From Treponema bryantii (lineage in GTDB: Bacteria; Spirochaetota; Spirochaetia; Treponematales; Treponemataceae): 64,000 bases of DNA. Each line of letters opens with the position of its first letter. The first letter of the stretch is position 1. Shown piece after piece: positions 8,162 to 16,315 of this stretch. Position numbers and translations under genes: made by a program. The stretch covers positions 1 to 64,000 of the forward strand of contig SUWN01000007.1 of NCBI GenBank assembly GCA_015061465.1. The letters run 5' to 3'. The notes beneath the pieces were generated by a model. That model was given only the letters and a program-made list of their open reading frames with translations. It made no database searches and had not been told where the DNA came from.

Positions 8162-8808
8162 ACCAGTTTCTTTTTGCCCCATTCTTGAATTAATTTTGCA
8201 GGGTCTTTAGAAAGAAGCGCTTTTACCAAAAGAACGCTTGTTTGATTAAAGACCTGCATTAAAATTTCTGCTTCTTCTGCCATAAAGTTGCTCAAAACAT
8301 AAGACGCAATATCTTTATGTTCTGGGCGGCCAATTCCAAAACGCAAGCGCCAAAAATCAGCCGTATTAAAAACTGCTTTTGTAGAACGAAGCCCATTATG
8401 TCCGCCTAATCCGCCAGACCATTTAAAACTTGCAAAACCAAGCGCGAGTTCTAATTCATCGTGAACAACCAAAACATTTTCTGGTTTTAATTTATAAAAA
8501 TTTACAACTTGAATTATACTTTCGCCGCTCAAATTCATATAAGTTTGTGGCTTTAAAAAATAAATATGAGCAGGAGAATCTTCTGGAACTAAAATTGGCG
8601 AACCATCTTTTTTGGATGCGATTTTGTAATCACACGCCCATTGTGCTAATTCTGCTGGCGTACAAGATGCAATTTCACCTTTAAATTTAGATTGCCAGCT
8701 TAATTTATTTGCAAAAGGCAAAGACTCTTCAAATTGCCACGCAACGTTATGACGAGTCTTTGCATATTCATTTCCGTAATTTCCTAAAAAAGCTACAAGT
8801 TGAATCAT
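8158..8808 (-). CDS. pth: Peptidyl-tRNA hydrolase
   Basis: Releases peptides from prematurely dropped peptidyl-tRNA in the cytoplasm. At 216 aa it is slightly longer than typical Pth. Catalytic Asn10, His20 (TRHNVAW) and Asp117 (VVHDELE) are in place, as are FLKPQTYMNLSG and the glycine-rich GGLGGHNGLRS. An extra segment of about 20 residues lies between the first strands and FLKPQ. The start overlaps the previous gene's stop by 4 nt (ATGA), which points to translational coupling, so this essential gene is the last member of the Gld-type ABC operon. The end overlaps the convergent epimerase gene by 4 bp. Confidence 0.95.
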   Translation of the reverse strand: MIQLVAFLGNYGNEYAKTRHNVAWQFEESLPFANKLSWQSKFKGEIASCTPAELAQWACDYKIASKKDGSPILVPEDSPAHIYFLKPQTYMNLSGESIIQVVNFYKLKPENVLVVHDELELALGFASFKWSGGLGGHNGLRSTKAVFNTADFWRLRFGIGRPEHKDIASYVLSNFMAEEAEILMQVFNQTSVLLVKALLSKDPAKLIQEWGKKKLV

Positions 8809-9725
8809 TTTGAAATATCTTCTACTTTCTTTAAGAATTTTGGAACTGTGTATGAAGCAATTTCAAATAAATATGGAGTTTCGCTACATTTTCCGTAATA
8901 AATATCAGCGCCACCTTCTATCATTGCAGGAACTTTTGTAATTTCCAAAGTGATTGTTTTTCCTTCGCTTTCCAAAACAAAATCAAGTTCTTTATCGCCA
9001 GGAATATCTTGCACATCATCATAACACCAAACAGGAGTTGCCAAAGTTGCTACGCTGTTAAACCAATCGAGCGCTTTGGCAGAATCAAGTTCAACATCAT
9101 AACCAGAAATTGCCCATGAAATTTCTGTACCTTGCCCCGAACGTGAAACAGTCCAAACTGGTTGATTTGGATATTTGAGCGTAACTTTTGAAACAGATTC
9201 TTTTGGAACAGAATAAACTATTTTGCTACGAATTGTTTCTATAGTTTCTGCAAAAGTATTTTTTAAATTTCCAGCAGAAAGATAAACATCTTGATTATCA
9301 TCAAACATTACGTAAGTTTGTCCGCCTGTTGAAGAAGTTTTTCCAATATGAATTGTTCTTAAAACTTTTCCGTTCAAACTTGCTGTTACAACAATTTTTT
9401 GTCCGTCGTTTAATTCGTAACGGTCTAGCATATTTTGGCTATTTGCTTTTCCAACTTTGTCTAACGCACGAACAGATTTAATATCATCAATAATTGAATC
9501 AACTGTTGATTGTAATGTTGGATATTTTTTTTCTCCAACAAACCATTCGCCATTTTCTAAGACAAGTTTTATTTCGCCATCTGGTTTTTGAATAGAAATT
9601 GCATCTGGAGTTTCTGAAAATTCAAATGTTTTTACAGTATCTTTTGTTTTAGAAATTCCTTGTAAAATACAAATAATCAAAAGAAGCGCACAAGATGATA
9701 ATAAAATTATTTTTCTAGGTTTCAT
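8805..9725 (-). CDS. DUF4340-domain membrane-anchored protein
   Basis: About 306 aa: one N-terminal hydrophobic segment (about 5-25), then a beta-rich extracytoplasmic region typical of DUF4340. This family is regularly encoded beside GldG-like ABC auxiliary proteins, and its function is unknown. I chose the ATG at 9725 because AGAGGA lies 5 nt upstream of it. The ATG at 9746 has no such site. The start is 10 bp downstream of the preceding stop and the end overlaps pth by 4 nt, so four or five genes form one tight operon. Confidence 0.85.
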   Translation of the reverse strand: MKPRKIILLSSCALLLIICILQGISKTKDTVKTFEFSETPDAISIQKPDGEIKLVLENGEWFVGEKKYPTLQSTVDSIIDDIKSVRALDKVGKANSQNMLDRYELNDGQKIVVTASLNGKVLRTIHIGKTSSTGGQTYVMFDDNQDVYLSAGNLKNTFAETIETIRSKIVYSVPKESVSKVTLKYPNQPVWTVSRSGQGTEISWAISGYDVELDSAKALDWFNSVATLATPVWCYDDVQDIPGDKELDFVLESEGKTITLEITKVPAMIEGGADIYYGKCSETPYLFEIASYTVPKFLKKVEDISK

Positions 9726-9735
9726 AAATTCCTCT

Positions 9736-11811
9736 TTACTCTTCATTTTTTACTTTTTTTTCTTTTACGATTGTTCTTGTATCGTTTGGATTATATTTTA
9801 AGTTGATTTGCTTTCTGCGAGCAGTTCTTCTTTTCCAAACAAAAAGTCCAACGATTGCCACAAGAATAGCAAGTCCATATTCATTAAAATATTGGAAAAT
9901 CTTTGCAAGAACTGGTGATTTTTTGTCTAACAAGTTGATTGTAAGACCTTTTGTACGCATTTCACACAAATCTTCGTTTCCGTTCATATAATCCACAACG
10001 TTCATCATAAACATTGCAACTGGATTGTTTCCATTTGGATCGATTAATTGATAAGTTGTTACGTACGAAGTTCCAATTACAAAAAGTTTTCCAGGGCGTT
10101 TACTTTCTGACAAGTGATTTGTTGTTACAATGTCTGTATTTGCATTTTCACCTTCTACAACAGGAGGTTTTTCGAATGCACTTGTGAATTTTCCTTCGAG
10201 CATTACAGCCAAATCTTCAGATTTCATTTTTTCTGGCTCAGGAGGAAGAATTGCCATTGGATTCAACATTACATCTTCACCTTCTGTCCAAGATTCATCA
10301 GATGATTTTGCCAAAACTGTTACTTTTAAATCTGGATTTTCTTGTGCTTTAGAAACATTTAATGAACCATTTTGAAGCATAATTACAAATCCTAAATTAT
10401 TTGTAATTATATTTTTCTTTGGCATTTGACCTTTTTGCAAAACAGGTGCCCAATACATGTTCATTTTTCCGTATTGTTGTGAATTTGTTTCGTATGAATT
10501 TTTATCCATTACAAAATTGAATCCACGTTCTACACCATAATGATTTAATAATTTATCCAAGTTGCTAACGTTTGCAGAATATGCTGGCATTTGGTAAGAA
10601 CCGCCTTTTGTTGCATCTTGTACAAGCCCGTCAATCATTACCATTACGTTTCCGCCACGCATAATAAATTGGTCGATTTTATAAAGTTCGTTTTCTTCAT
10701 AATCCCATTGTGGACCATTAATGATGATAGATGACATATTTGCAGGAATTTCGTCTGTGTCCAAATCTAAATCAACAAGTGTGTACATTCCAGAAACAAG
10801 ACGGTCAAAATTTGCTGCATAACGTTCGTTTGTATTATCAAGTTCGTTGTGACCTTTTATGTAACCGATTTCTGTTGGTTTAGAAACGAGCCCTTGAATT
10901 CCTTGATTAATAGATTCCGAAAGTTTATCTAATCCTCCGATTACGTAACCGAACAATGAATTTTGCATAAACATCGGTAAAACTTTGAAATTTTCGCCAG
11001 ATTCAAGAACAAGCCCTAATGCAGCTGTTTTTTCTACACCTTTTTCGTTATATTTGATTCCTTGAATTCCGTATCGTTCAACGAACTGATTTGCTTCTTC
11101 TTCTGTTGGCTTGATTACAGCAAATTCAATTCTGTTCATTTTTTGTGCATTTATTTCGTTGTAAGCTTCTTTTACAATTTCTTCTAATTCATCTGCACCA
11201 GAAATTCTTAATGATTTTAATACATCACTATAAATCAAAGTAAGTTTGATTTTTTCATCAGCTTTTAAATTTGCCAACGAATCAGCTGTGTTAATCATTT
11301 TGGAAATCGTAGAAGTAAGTTTATATTCAAATCCGTCTGGAGCTGTAATTCCGTCGATTAATTCAACGCTGTCTCCATAAGAAAGAACAACGCCCATATA
11401 ACCTTGTTTAAATCCAACTTCATTATTTTTTACTTCTTGAATCTGAATCTGTGTAAGCCCGTAATCTTCTGCAATTTGTGCGTTTTGAGGCTTAGACATA
11501 TCCATAAAAATTAACGAGAAATTTTTATTTGCCGAACCTTTGTATTCAGTCAAAAAATCTTTTATATATTGTGCTGTGTTATTGTAAGGAGGAGGCAAAT
11601 TTTCATCAAAGAAAACTCTAACAGAAAGAGGTTCTTCCAAAGTATTTACCAATTGTTTACTCGCTTTAGAAAGAGAATAAGACTTTGGTGAAGTCAAATC
11701 TATTCTTGCAAATGAATTATTTCCTACAATGTTTAATAAAATCAAAAATAAAATGAAAAGTGCAAAATCACTTGATGGACTTTTTATCCAATTCCATATT
11801 TTTTTCATCAT
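9736..11811 (-). CDS. GldG-like ABC transporter auxiliary protein
   Basis: A 691-aa protein with a transmembrane segment near the N-terminus (about 15-33), a large extracytoplasmic domain of the ABC-transporter auxiliary (GldG/IntrC-type) family, and a second transmembrane segment near 645-665 followed by a short basic tail. The early SLSKASKQLVNTLEEPLSVR stretch resembles the family's conserved start of the outer domain. It should form a complex with the ABC-2 permease and ATPase encoded just upstream. In Bacteroidetes the relatives belong to gliding motility, but in other phyla the substrate is unknown. Two ATGs are adjacent (11811 and 11808). AGGGG lies 4 and 7 nt upstream respectively, so the second may be the true start. 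Confidence 0.85.
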   Translation of the reverse strand: MMKKIWNWIKSPSSDFALFILFLILLNIVGNNSFARIDLTSPKSYSLSKASKQLVNTLEEPLSVRVFFDENLPPPYNNTAQYIKDFLTEYKGSANKNFSLIFMDMSKPQNAQIAEDYGLTQIQIQEVKNNEVGFKQGYMGVVLSYGDSVELIDGITAPDGFEYKLTSTISKMINTADSLANLKADEKIKLTLIYSDVLKSLRISGADELEEIVKEAYNEINAQKMNRIEFAVIKPTEEEANQFVERYGIQGIKYNEKGVEKTAALGLVLESGENFKVLPMFMQNSLFGYVIGGLDKLSESINQGIQGLVSKPTEIGYIKGHNELDNTNERYAANFDRLVSGMYTLVDLDLDTDEIPANMSSIIINGPQWDYEENELYKIDQFIMRGGNVMVMIDGLVQDATKGGSYQMPAYSANVSNLDKLLNHYGVERGFNFVMDKNSYETNSQQYGKMNMYWAPVLQKGQMPKKNIITNNLGFVIMLQNGSLNVSKAQENPDLKVTVLAKSSDESWTEGEDVMLNPMAILPPEPEKMKSEDLAVMLEGKFTSAFEKPPVVEGENANTDIVTTNHLSESKRPGKLFVIGTSYVTTYQLIDPNGNNPVAMFMMNVVDYMNGNEDLCEMRTKGLTINLLDKKSPVLAKIFQYFNEYGLAILVAIVGLFVWKRRTARRKQINLKYNPNDTRTIVKEKKVKNEE

Positions 11812-11818
11812 AATTCCC

Positions 11819-12550
11819 CTATTTTCGTTCCTTTTGCTGAATTTTTACAGTAATTACAAAAAACAAAGCTGTAATTGATGCAAAATACAATAAGTCACGA
11901 GTATCGATAATTCCTTTTGAAATGGAAGTAAAATGCGCATTTGCAGAAATATAAGCAAAGAAATCTACAAATGAAGTTGGCAAAAATACAAGGAAAGAAT
12001 CAATCATTGTTAAAACAATACAAATTATGAACGCTGTAAAAAATGCAATAATTTGATTTTTTGTAATTGAAGAAGCAAAAACTCCAATAGAAGCAAAACA
12101 TGCGCTCAAAAATATAATTCCCAAATATCCACCAACGATTGGACCAAAATCTGGATTTCCAAAAATTACCGCTGTAACAACGTAAAATAATGTTGGAGAA
12201 ACCATAACCAAAACTTCTACAAAGGCTGCTAAAAATTTTCCTGCTACAACATTAACTTCTGTTACTGGAAGAGTTAGCAAAGTTTCTATAGAACCACTTC
12301 TTCTTTCTTCTGCAAAAAGGCGCATTGTAAGAGCTGGAACAAAGAAAGAAAAAAGCAAAGGTAACAGTCCAAAAAAGCCTCTTAAATCTGCACTTCCTTG
12401 AATAAAATAAGTTGAAAAGAAAGTGATTCCAGAAATTATTAAAAACAATCCTGTAACAATATACGCAATTGGACCTGTAAAATATGAAGAAAGTTCCCTT
12501 TTCATAATTATCAAGGTCGGATTTTTCTTGAACGAGTTATTATTTGCCAT
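11819..12550 (-). CDS. ABC-2 type permease, GldF-like
   Basis: A 243-aa integral membrane protein with about six hydrophobic segments. It begins with the family's typical short cytoplasmic start, IMKRELSSYFTGPIAYIV, and has the conserved AEERRSGSIETLLTLPV segment between membrane spans 2 and 3. It is the membrane half of the ABC system whose ATPase lies upstream. The ATG at 12550 is preferred over 12595 because AGAGGA is 8 nt before it. This start overlaps the ATPase stop by 11 bp. The substrate is unknown. Confidence 0.88.
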   Translation of the reverse strand: MANNNSFKKNPTLIIMKRELSSYFTGPIAYIVTGLFLIISGITFFSTYFIQGSADLRGFFGLLPLLFSFFVPALTMRLFAEERRSGSIETLLTLPVTEVNVVAGKFLAAFVEVLVMVSPTLFYVVTAVIFGNPDFGPIVGGYLGIIFLSACFASIGVFASSITKNQIIAFFTAFIICIVLTMIDSFLVFLPTSFVDFFAYISANAHFTSISKGIIDTRDLLYFASITALFFVITVKIQQKERK

Positions 12551-13505
12551 CTGATTTTTCCTCTGTTTTTTCTGTAGTAAGCGCGTGGAAAACATCTTCC
12601 AAACTATTACGTTGAATTGACATTTCGTACAAATCTACATTATTTTCAATTAATTTTTTAACAAGCAAAGGTCTGATTTCTTTTTTGCCTTCCACAGAAA
12701 TTAAAACTTCCATAGAACCTTGAACTTCTTCATCATTTTTTTGTTCAGTTTGAAGGACAGATTTTGCACCGTCTACAGTTTTTACTAAAGAACTTAAAGT
12801 TTCAAAATCAACATTTGCAACTTTTAATTTGATTGAAGTTTCGCTTGCAAAACGTTCTTTTAATTCGTCAGTTGGACTATCTGCAACAACTTTCCCACCA
12901 GAAATGATAATTACTCGGCTACAAATTGTTTCAACTTCGCTCAAAATATGTGTAGAAACAATAACTGTACGAGTTTTTCCAATTTCACGAATTATATTGC
13001 GAACATCTTCTACTTGATTTGGGTCCAAACCACTTGTTGGTTCATCCAAAATCAAAATTTCTGGATTATGCATAAGTGCGTGAGCTAAAGAAACGCGCTG
13101 TTTATTTCCTCTTGAAAGTTCACTGATATTTTTGCTCATAACCTCTTTTAAACCACATTCTTCACACAAAAGAGGCACTTTTTCATCAGGATTTTCACCA
13201 TGAAGATTTGCAATATATTTTAAATAATCTTCTACAATCATATCTCCGTACAGAGGAGCTGACTCTGGCATATAACCAATTTTTTCTTTACATTTTACAG
13301 GATTTTCAGAAATATCAATTCCATCAATAAAAATCTTTCCGTCCGATGGAGCAAGAAATCCTGTTATCATACGCATTGTTGTTGTTTTACCAGCACCATT
13401 TGGTCCAAGAAGTCCTACAATCTGACCTTTTGGAATAGAAAAACTAACATCATTTACCGCACGAAATGTCCCAAAGTTTCGGGATACGTGGGAAACCTCT
13501 ATCAT
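12540..13505 (-). CDS. ABC transporter ATPase, GldA-like
   Basis: A 321-aa ATP-binding subunit: Walker A GPNGAGKT at about 34-41, signature ELSRGNKQR (a variant of LSGGQ), Walker B ILILDEPTSGLDP, and the switch His in STHILSE. A C-terminal extension of about 90 residues is typical of this subfamily, which pairs with ABC-2 permeases. It is the first gene of the operon ATPase, permease, GldG-like, DUF4340, pth. The ATG at 13505 has a strong GGAGGA 6 nt upstream. The one at 13517 does not. Confidence 0.92.
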   Translation of the reverse strand: MIEVSHVSRNFGTFRAVNDVSFSIPKGQIVGLLGPNGAGKTTTMRMITGFLAPSDGKIFIDGIDISENPVKCKEKIGYMPESAPLYGDMIVEDYLKYIANLHGENPDEKVPLLCEECGLKEVMSKNISELSRGNKQRVSLAHALMHNPEILILDEPTSGLDPNQVEDVRNIIREIGKTRTVIVSTHILSEVETICSRVIIISGGKVVADSPTDELKERFASETSIKLKVANVDFETLSSLVKTVDGAKSVLQTEQKNDEEVQGSMEVLISVEGKKEIRPLLVKKLIENNVDLYEMSIQRNSLEDVFHALTTEKTEEKSDGK

Positions 13506-13816
13506 AAATTCCTCCAATTATTAATTAATAATTTTTGTTTATAAAATTAACCTATGTATATTTTGTTTGTTACATTTTATTTTATTAAAAATTTGTTATT
13601 TTGCAACAGAATACTTTCCTTTTAGATATTCTTGCAACAAATCTACAAATACTATAAATTATTTTTAATCTAGTTTCAGATGCAAAATAGACAGAGTCCA
13701 TAGAGTCCTTCTTTACCAATGACGCCACGGTGCATTGCGTATCCCATCTTTTAGAAACAAAAAAATTTATTTTTCTCAAAAGGAGTGTTGGTATTCTTTA
13801 TACCTTCAAGAGCGCT
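13506..13816. other. Divergent intergenic region before the PTS IIC-like gene
   Basis: A 311-bp gap between two divergent units. The plus-strand side has TTGCAA (13632-13637) and TATAAA (13653-13658) only 15 nt apart, a weak promoter candidate. It also has a tandem AGAGTC repeat near 13693-13708 and AAAGGAG at 13779-13785. A small hairpin, GGTAT (13790-13794) with ATACC (13800-13804), lies between that Shine-Dalgarno and the ATG at 13817. No known riboswitch was recognised. Confidence 0.4.
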
Positions 13817-14878
13817 ATGAACAAATACGTTAAACGCTATTTAATTGATGCCATGAGTGGAATGGCACAAGGTCTTTTTTCTTCACTTTTAATTGGAACA
13901 ATCATTAAAACATTGGGACAACAACTTTTACGCTTGCATGTAAATCCAGTTTTTCAATTTTTAGTTGATGCTGGAAATTTTGCTACAGACGCCCATGTTG
14001 TCGGTGCAGCAATGGCAATTGGAATTGGTTTTGCCATGAATGTTCCAGCTTTGGTTCTTTTTTCATTGGCCGCTGTAGGAAGTGCAGCAAATGTAACTGG
14101 TGGAGCTGGCGGACCTTTGGCTGTTTTGATTATTGCAATTATTGCTGCAGAATTAGGATGCCTTGTTAGTAAAAAAACAAAAGTTGATATTATTGTAACA
14201 CCTGCTGTTACAATTTTAGTTGGAGCATTACTTACAGTTTTGACAGCAAAATACATTGGTGCTGCTGCAAGTTCTATTGGAAACTTGATTGTTTGGTCAA
14301 CACAACTTCACCCATTCTGGATGGGAATTTTAGTTTCTGTTGTTGTTGGGGTTGCTCTCACTCTTCCAATTAGTTCAGCTGCAATTTGTGCTGCATTCGG
14401 TTTAGTAGGACTCGCTGGTGGAGCCGCAGTTGCTGGTTGTTGTGCTCAAATGGTTGGTTTTGCTGTAATGAGTTTTAAAGAAAATCGTTGGGGAGGAATC
14501 CTTTCACAAGGACTTGGAACAAGTATGCTTCAAATGCCAAATATTATTAAAAATCCTAAAATCTGGATTCCACCAACATTGGCTTCTGCAATTACAGGTC
14601 CTCTTGCTACTTGTTTATTCAAAATGGAAATGAATGGCGCTGCTGTAAGTTCAGGAATGGGAACTTGTGGATTAGTTGGACAAATTGGAGTAATAACAGG
14701 ATGGTTTGCCCCTTCCCAAGCCGCAATTAATCACGGAGCAACTGCAATTTCACCAACATTTTTTAATTGGCTTGGATTAATTTTAATTTGTTTTGTTTTA
14801 CCAGGAATCTTGAGTTGGACTTTTGGTCTGTTATTAAGAAAAATTGGTTGGATTAAGGACGGAGACTTGGCGTTATAA
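13817..14878 (+). CDS. PTS EIIC-like permease (PTS_EIIC_2 family)
   Basis: A 353-aa integral membrane protein, rich in Gly and Ala, with about nine hydrophobic segments. It matches the PTS_EIIC_2-type family, whose members are IIC-like but often lack partner domains. No IIA or IIB domain is fused or encoded nearby, so whether it works with a phosphotransferase is open. The ATG at 13817 fits the family N-terminus (KRYLIDAMSGMAQGL). The frame is open upstream to 13730, but that part does not look like the family. The only clear Shine-Dalgarno is 30 nt away, so initiation here is unusual. A bidirectional terminator follows at 15037. Confidence 0.85.
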   Translation: MNKYVKRYLIDAMSGMAQGLFSSLLIGTIIKTLGQQLLRLHVNPVFQFLVDAGNFATDAHVVGAAMAIGIGFAMNVPALVLFSLAAVGSAANVTGGAGGPLAVLIIAIIAAELGCLVSKKTKVDIIVTPAVTILVGALLTVLTAKYIGAAASSIGNLIVWSTQLHPFWMGILVSVVVGVALTLPISSAAICAAFGLVGLAGGAAVAGCCAQMVGFAVMSFKENRWGGILSQGLGTSMLQMPNIIKNPKIWIPPTLASAITGPLATCLFKMEMNGAAVSSGMGTCGLVGQIGVITGWFAPSQAAINHGATAISPTFFNWLGLILICFVLPGILSWTFGLLLRKIGWIKDGDLAL

Positions 14879-15036
14879 TTCAGAATGCAGAATTAAGAAT
14901 TTAGAATTAAGTGAATTTTTAATTTCGATGTCCAATAAGTTCAAAATATCATAGAGTCACCTTTTTAGATATTCCCGTTTTTTTGTAAAAAGAACTCAAA
15001 TCTAATTTAATAAAACATTGAACAACATTTAGGCAT
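14879..15036. other. Short intergenic region with AGAATTAAG repeats
   Basis: Downstream of the PTS-like gene, AGAATTAAG occurs twice (near 14890 and 14904) in an otherwise AT-rich stretch. A CATAGAGTC copy at 14950 repeats one at 13699 in front of the gene. No gene was found. Confidence 0.35.
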
Positions 15037-15070
15037 AAAAAAAAGGCTGTCATACGACAGCCTTTTTTTT
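15037..15070. terminator. Bidirectional terminator between convergent genes
   Basis: GGCTGTC (15045-15051) and GACAGCC (15056-15062) form a 7-bp stem with a 4-nt loop, with eight A before and eight T after. It serves the minus-strand lipoprotein gene and probably the convergent permease gene. Confidence 0.88.
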
Positions 15071-15089
15071 AGTCTAAACTAATTTATAA

Positions 15090-16100
15090 TTAGTCTCTTA
15101 CTAATTTGAAGATTGCTGGACGATCAGCATCACCTACATCGTACCAAATACAGATTGATGTACCTGCTGTAGCAGCTTCTGCATAATCAAATGAAGCTGT
15201 GATTACAAGTGGTTCACCAGCTACGATATTTTCTGCAACAACCTGTCCTGTACCTGCATTTACATCAAGTTCTTTCCACCAGTTTACATCTGGAGTATTT
15301 TCGATAACTCTCATGCAAAGTTTAGCGATATCTGTATCAGAAGAAACTTTCCATGTAATGTTAAGTTTGTCACCAGCGATTGGTAATTTGTCAGCTGGGA
15401 ATGCGTTTGTAATATCAACTACAGCTTCGTAGTTAGAAATTACAGACATATCTTGTACACCGTTTACCCATGGGTGGTTTGTTTTTACTTCAAGGAAAGC
15501 AGCATATTTTGTGAAATCGATGTCATATGTTTGTGGAACACGTTCTTCAATTACAACTTCTGTAGAAGTATCTGTTGTATTTGTTACTTTTTCCCAAGTG
15601 ATTGGAATATCACCATTTGATTCGTCTGAACGGAGAACGATTTTGAAGTTTCCTTTCATCTCTTTTTCAAGTGGCATTGAGAATGTTGCTTCAAATGGTT
15701 GACCTGCAACAATATTTTCGATAAAGAATGCATCTGCATTTGCGTTAAGAACTCCCCAGTAGTTATATGCAGCTGAAGTATCTACAATGTTTACATATAA
15801 CAAAGCAACATCATTATCTGCAACACCTTTCAATGTTACATCAACAGTATCACCAGCAAGTGGTTTGTTGAATTTTACAAATGATGTAAAATCAACTTCT
15901 TCTTGGAAGTTTGGTCCGTATTGGTTGAATACGAGTTTTGCAGCTCCAGCAGCACCTGTTGCTTTACCTGTACCATCAGCCAAATCGATAGTGTATGATC
16001 TTGGGTGTGGAAGCCCAGCTGGTTTTGCTTCTTTAGAAGCACAGCTCATTAAACCGCTCAATGCAACTGCAAGAACAGCGATTCCTAAAAGTTTTTTCAT
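15090..16100 (-). CDS. Lipoprotein with two tandem homologous domains
   Basis: A 336-aa protein with a signal peptide and lipobox LMSC, lipidated at Cys20. The mature part contains the same module twice: SYTIDLADG and TYDIDFTKY open the two copies, PLAGDTVDVT matches PIAGDKLNIT, and ENIVAGQPFEATF matches ENIVAGEPLVITA. Each copy is about 140 residues, beta-rich and aromatic (NYWG, NWWKE), like carbohydrate-binding beta sandwiches, but I do not recognise a named family. A very strong AGGAGGA precedes the ATG, and good promoter and terminator signals frame this single-gene unit. It may therefore be an abundant surface or periplasmic lipoprotein. Ligand binding is inferred. Confidence 0.82.
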   Translation of the reverse strand: MKKLLGIAVLAVALSGLMSCASKEAKPAGLPHPRSYTIDLADGTGKATGAAGAAKLVFNQYGPNFQEEVDFTSFVKFNKPLAGDTVDVTLKGVADNDVALLYVNIVDTSAAYNYWGVLNANADAFFIENIVAGQPFEATFSMPLEKEMKGNFKIVLRSDESNGDIPITWEKVTNTTDTSTEVVIEERVPQTYDIDFTKYAAFLEVKTNHPWVNGVQDMSVISNYEAVVDITNAFPADKLPIAGDKLNITWKVSSDTDIAKLCMRVIENTPDVNWWKELDVNAGTGQVVAENIVAGEPLVITASFDYAEAATAGTSICIWYDVGDADRPAIFKLVRD

Positions 16101-16154
16101 TTTTATTCCTCCTATTTTTTTTCTCGAAAAAAACTTATTTTTTGTATAACTTTA

Positions 16155-16182
16155 AGTATAAATCACAATAGATTTATTGCAA
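16155..16182 (-). promoter_or_regulatory. Promoter for the duplicated-domain lipoprotein
   Basis: On the minus strand TTGCAA (16182-16177) and TATACT (16160-16155) are 16 nt apart, about 55 nt before the start codon. Confidence 0.55.
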
Positions 16183-16315
16183 GCATTTTTTTTCAAAAAA
16201 TAACGCTTTTTTTATAATTCGTTTGTTTATCAAACCATTTACTTTTACTTTACGTATCAGTAAAATAGAAAACAAGACAAATCTGCTGTCTAAATTTATT
16301 TAATGAGGTATAAAA

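Noticed and set aside
9726-9746. Upstream ATG of the DUF4340 gene
   Set aside because: It lacks a ribosome site, while the ATG at 9725 has AGAGGA at a proper distance.
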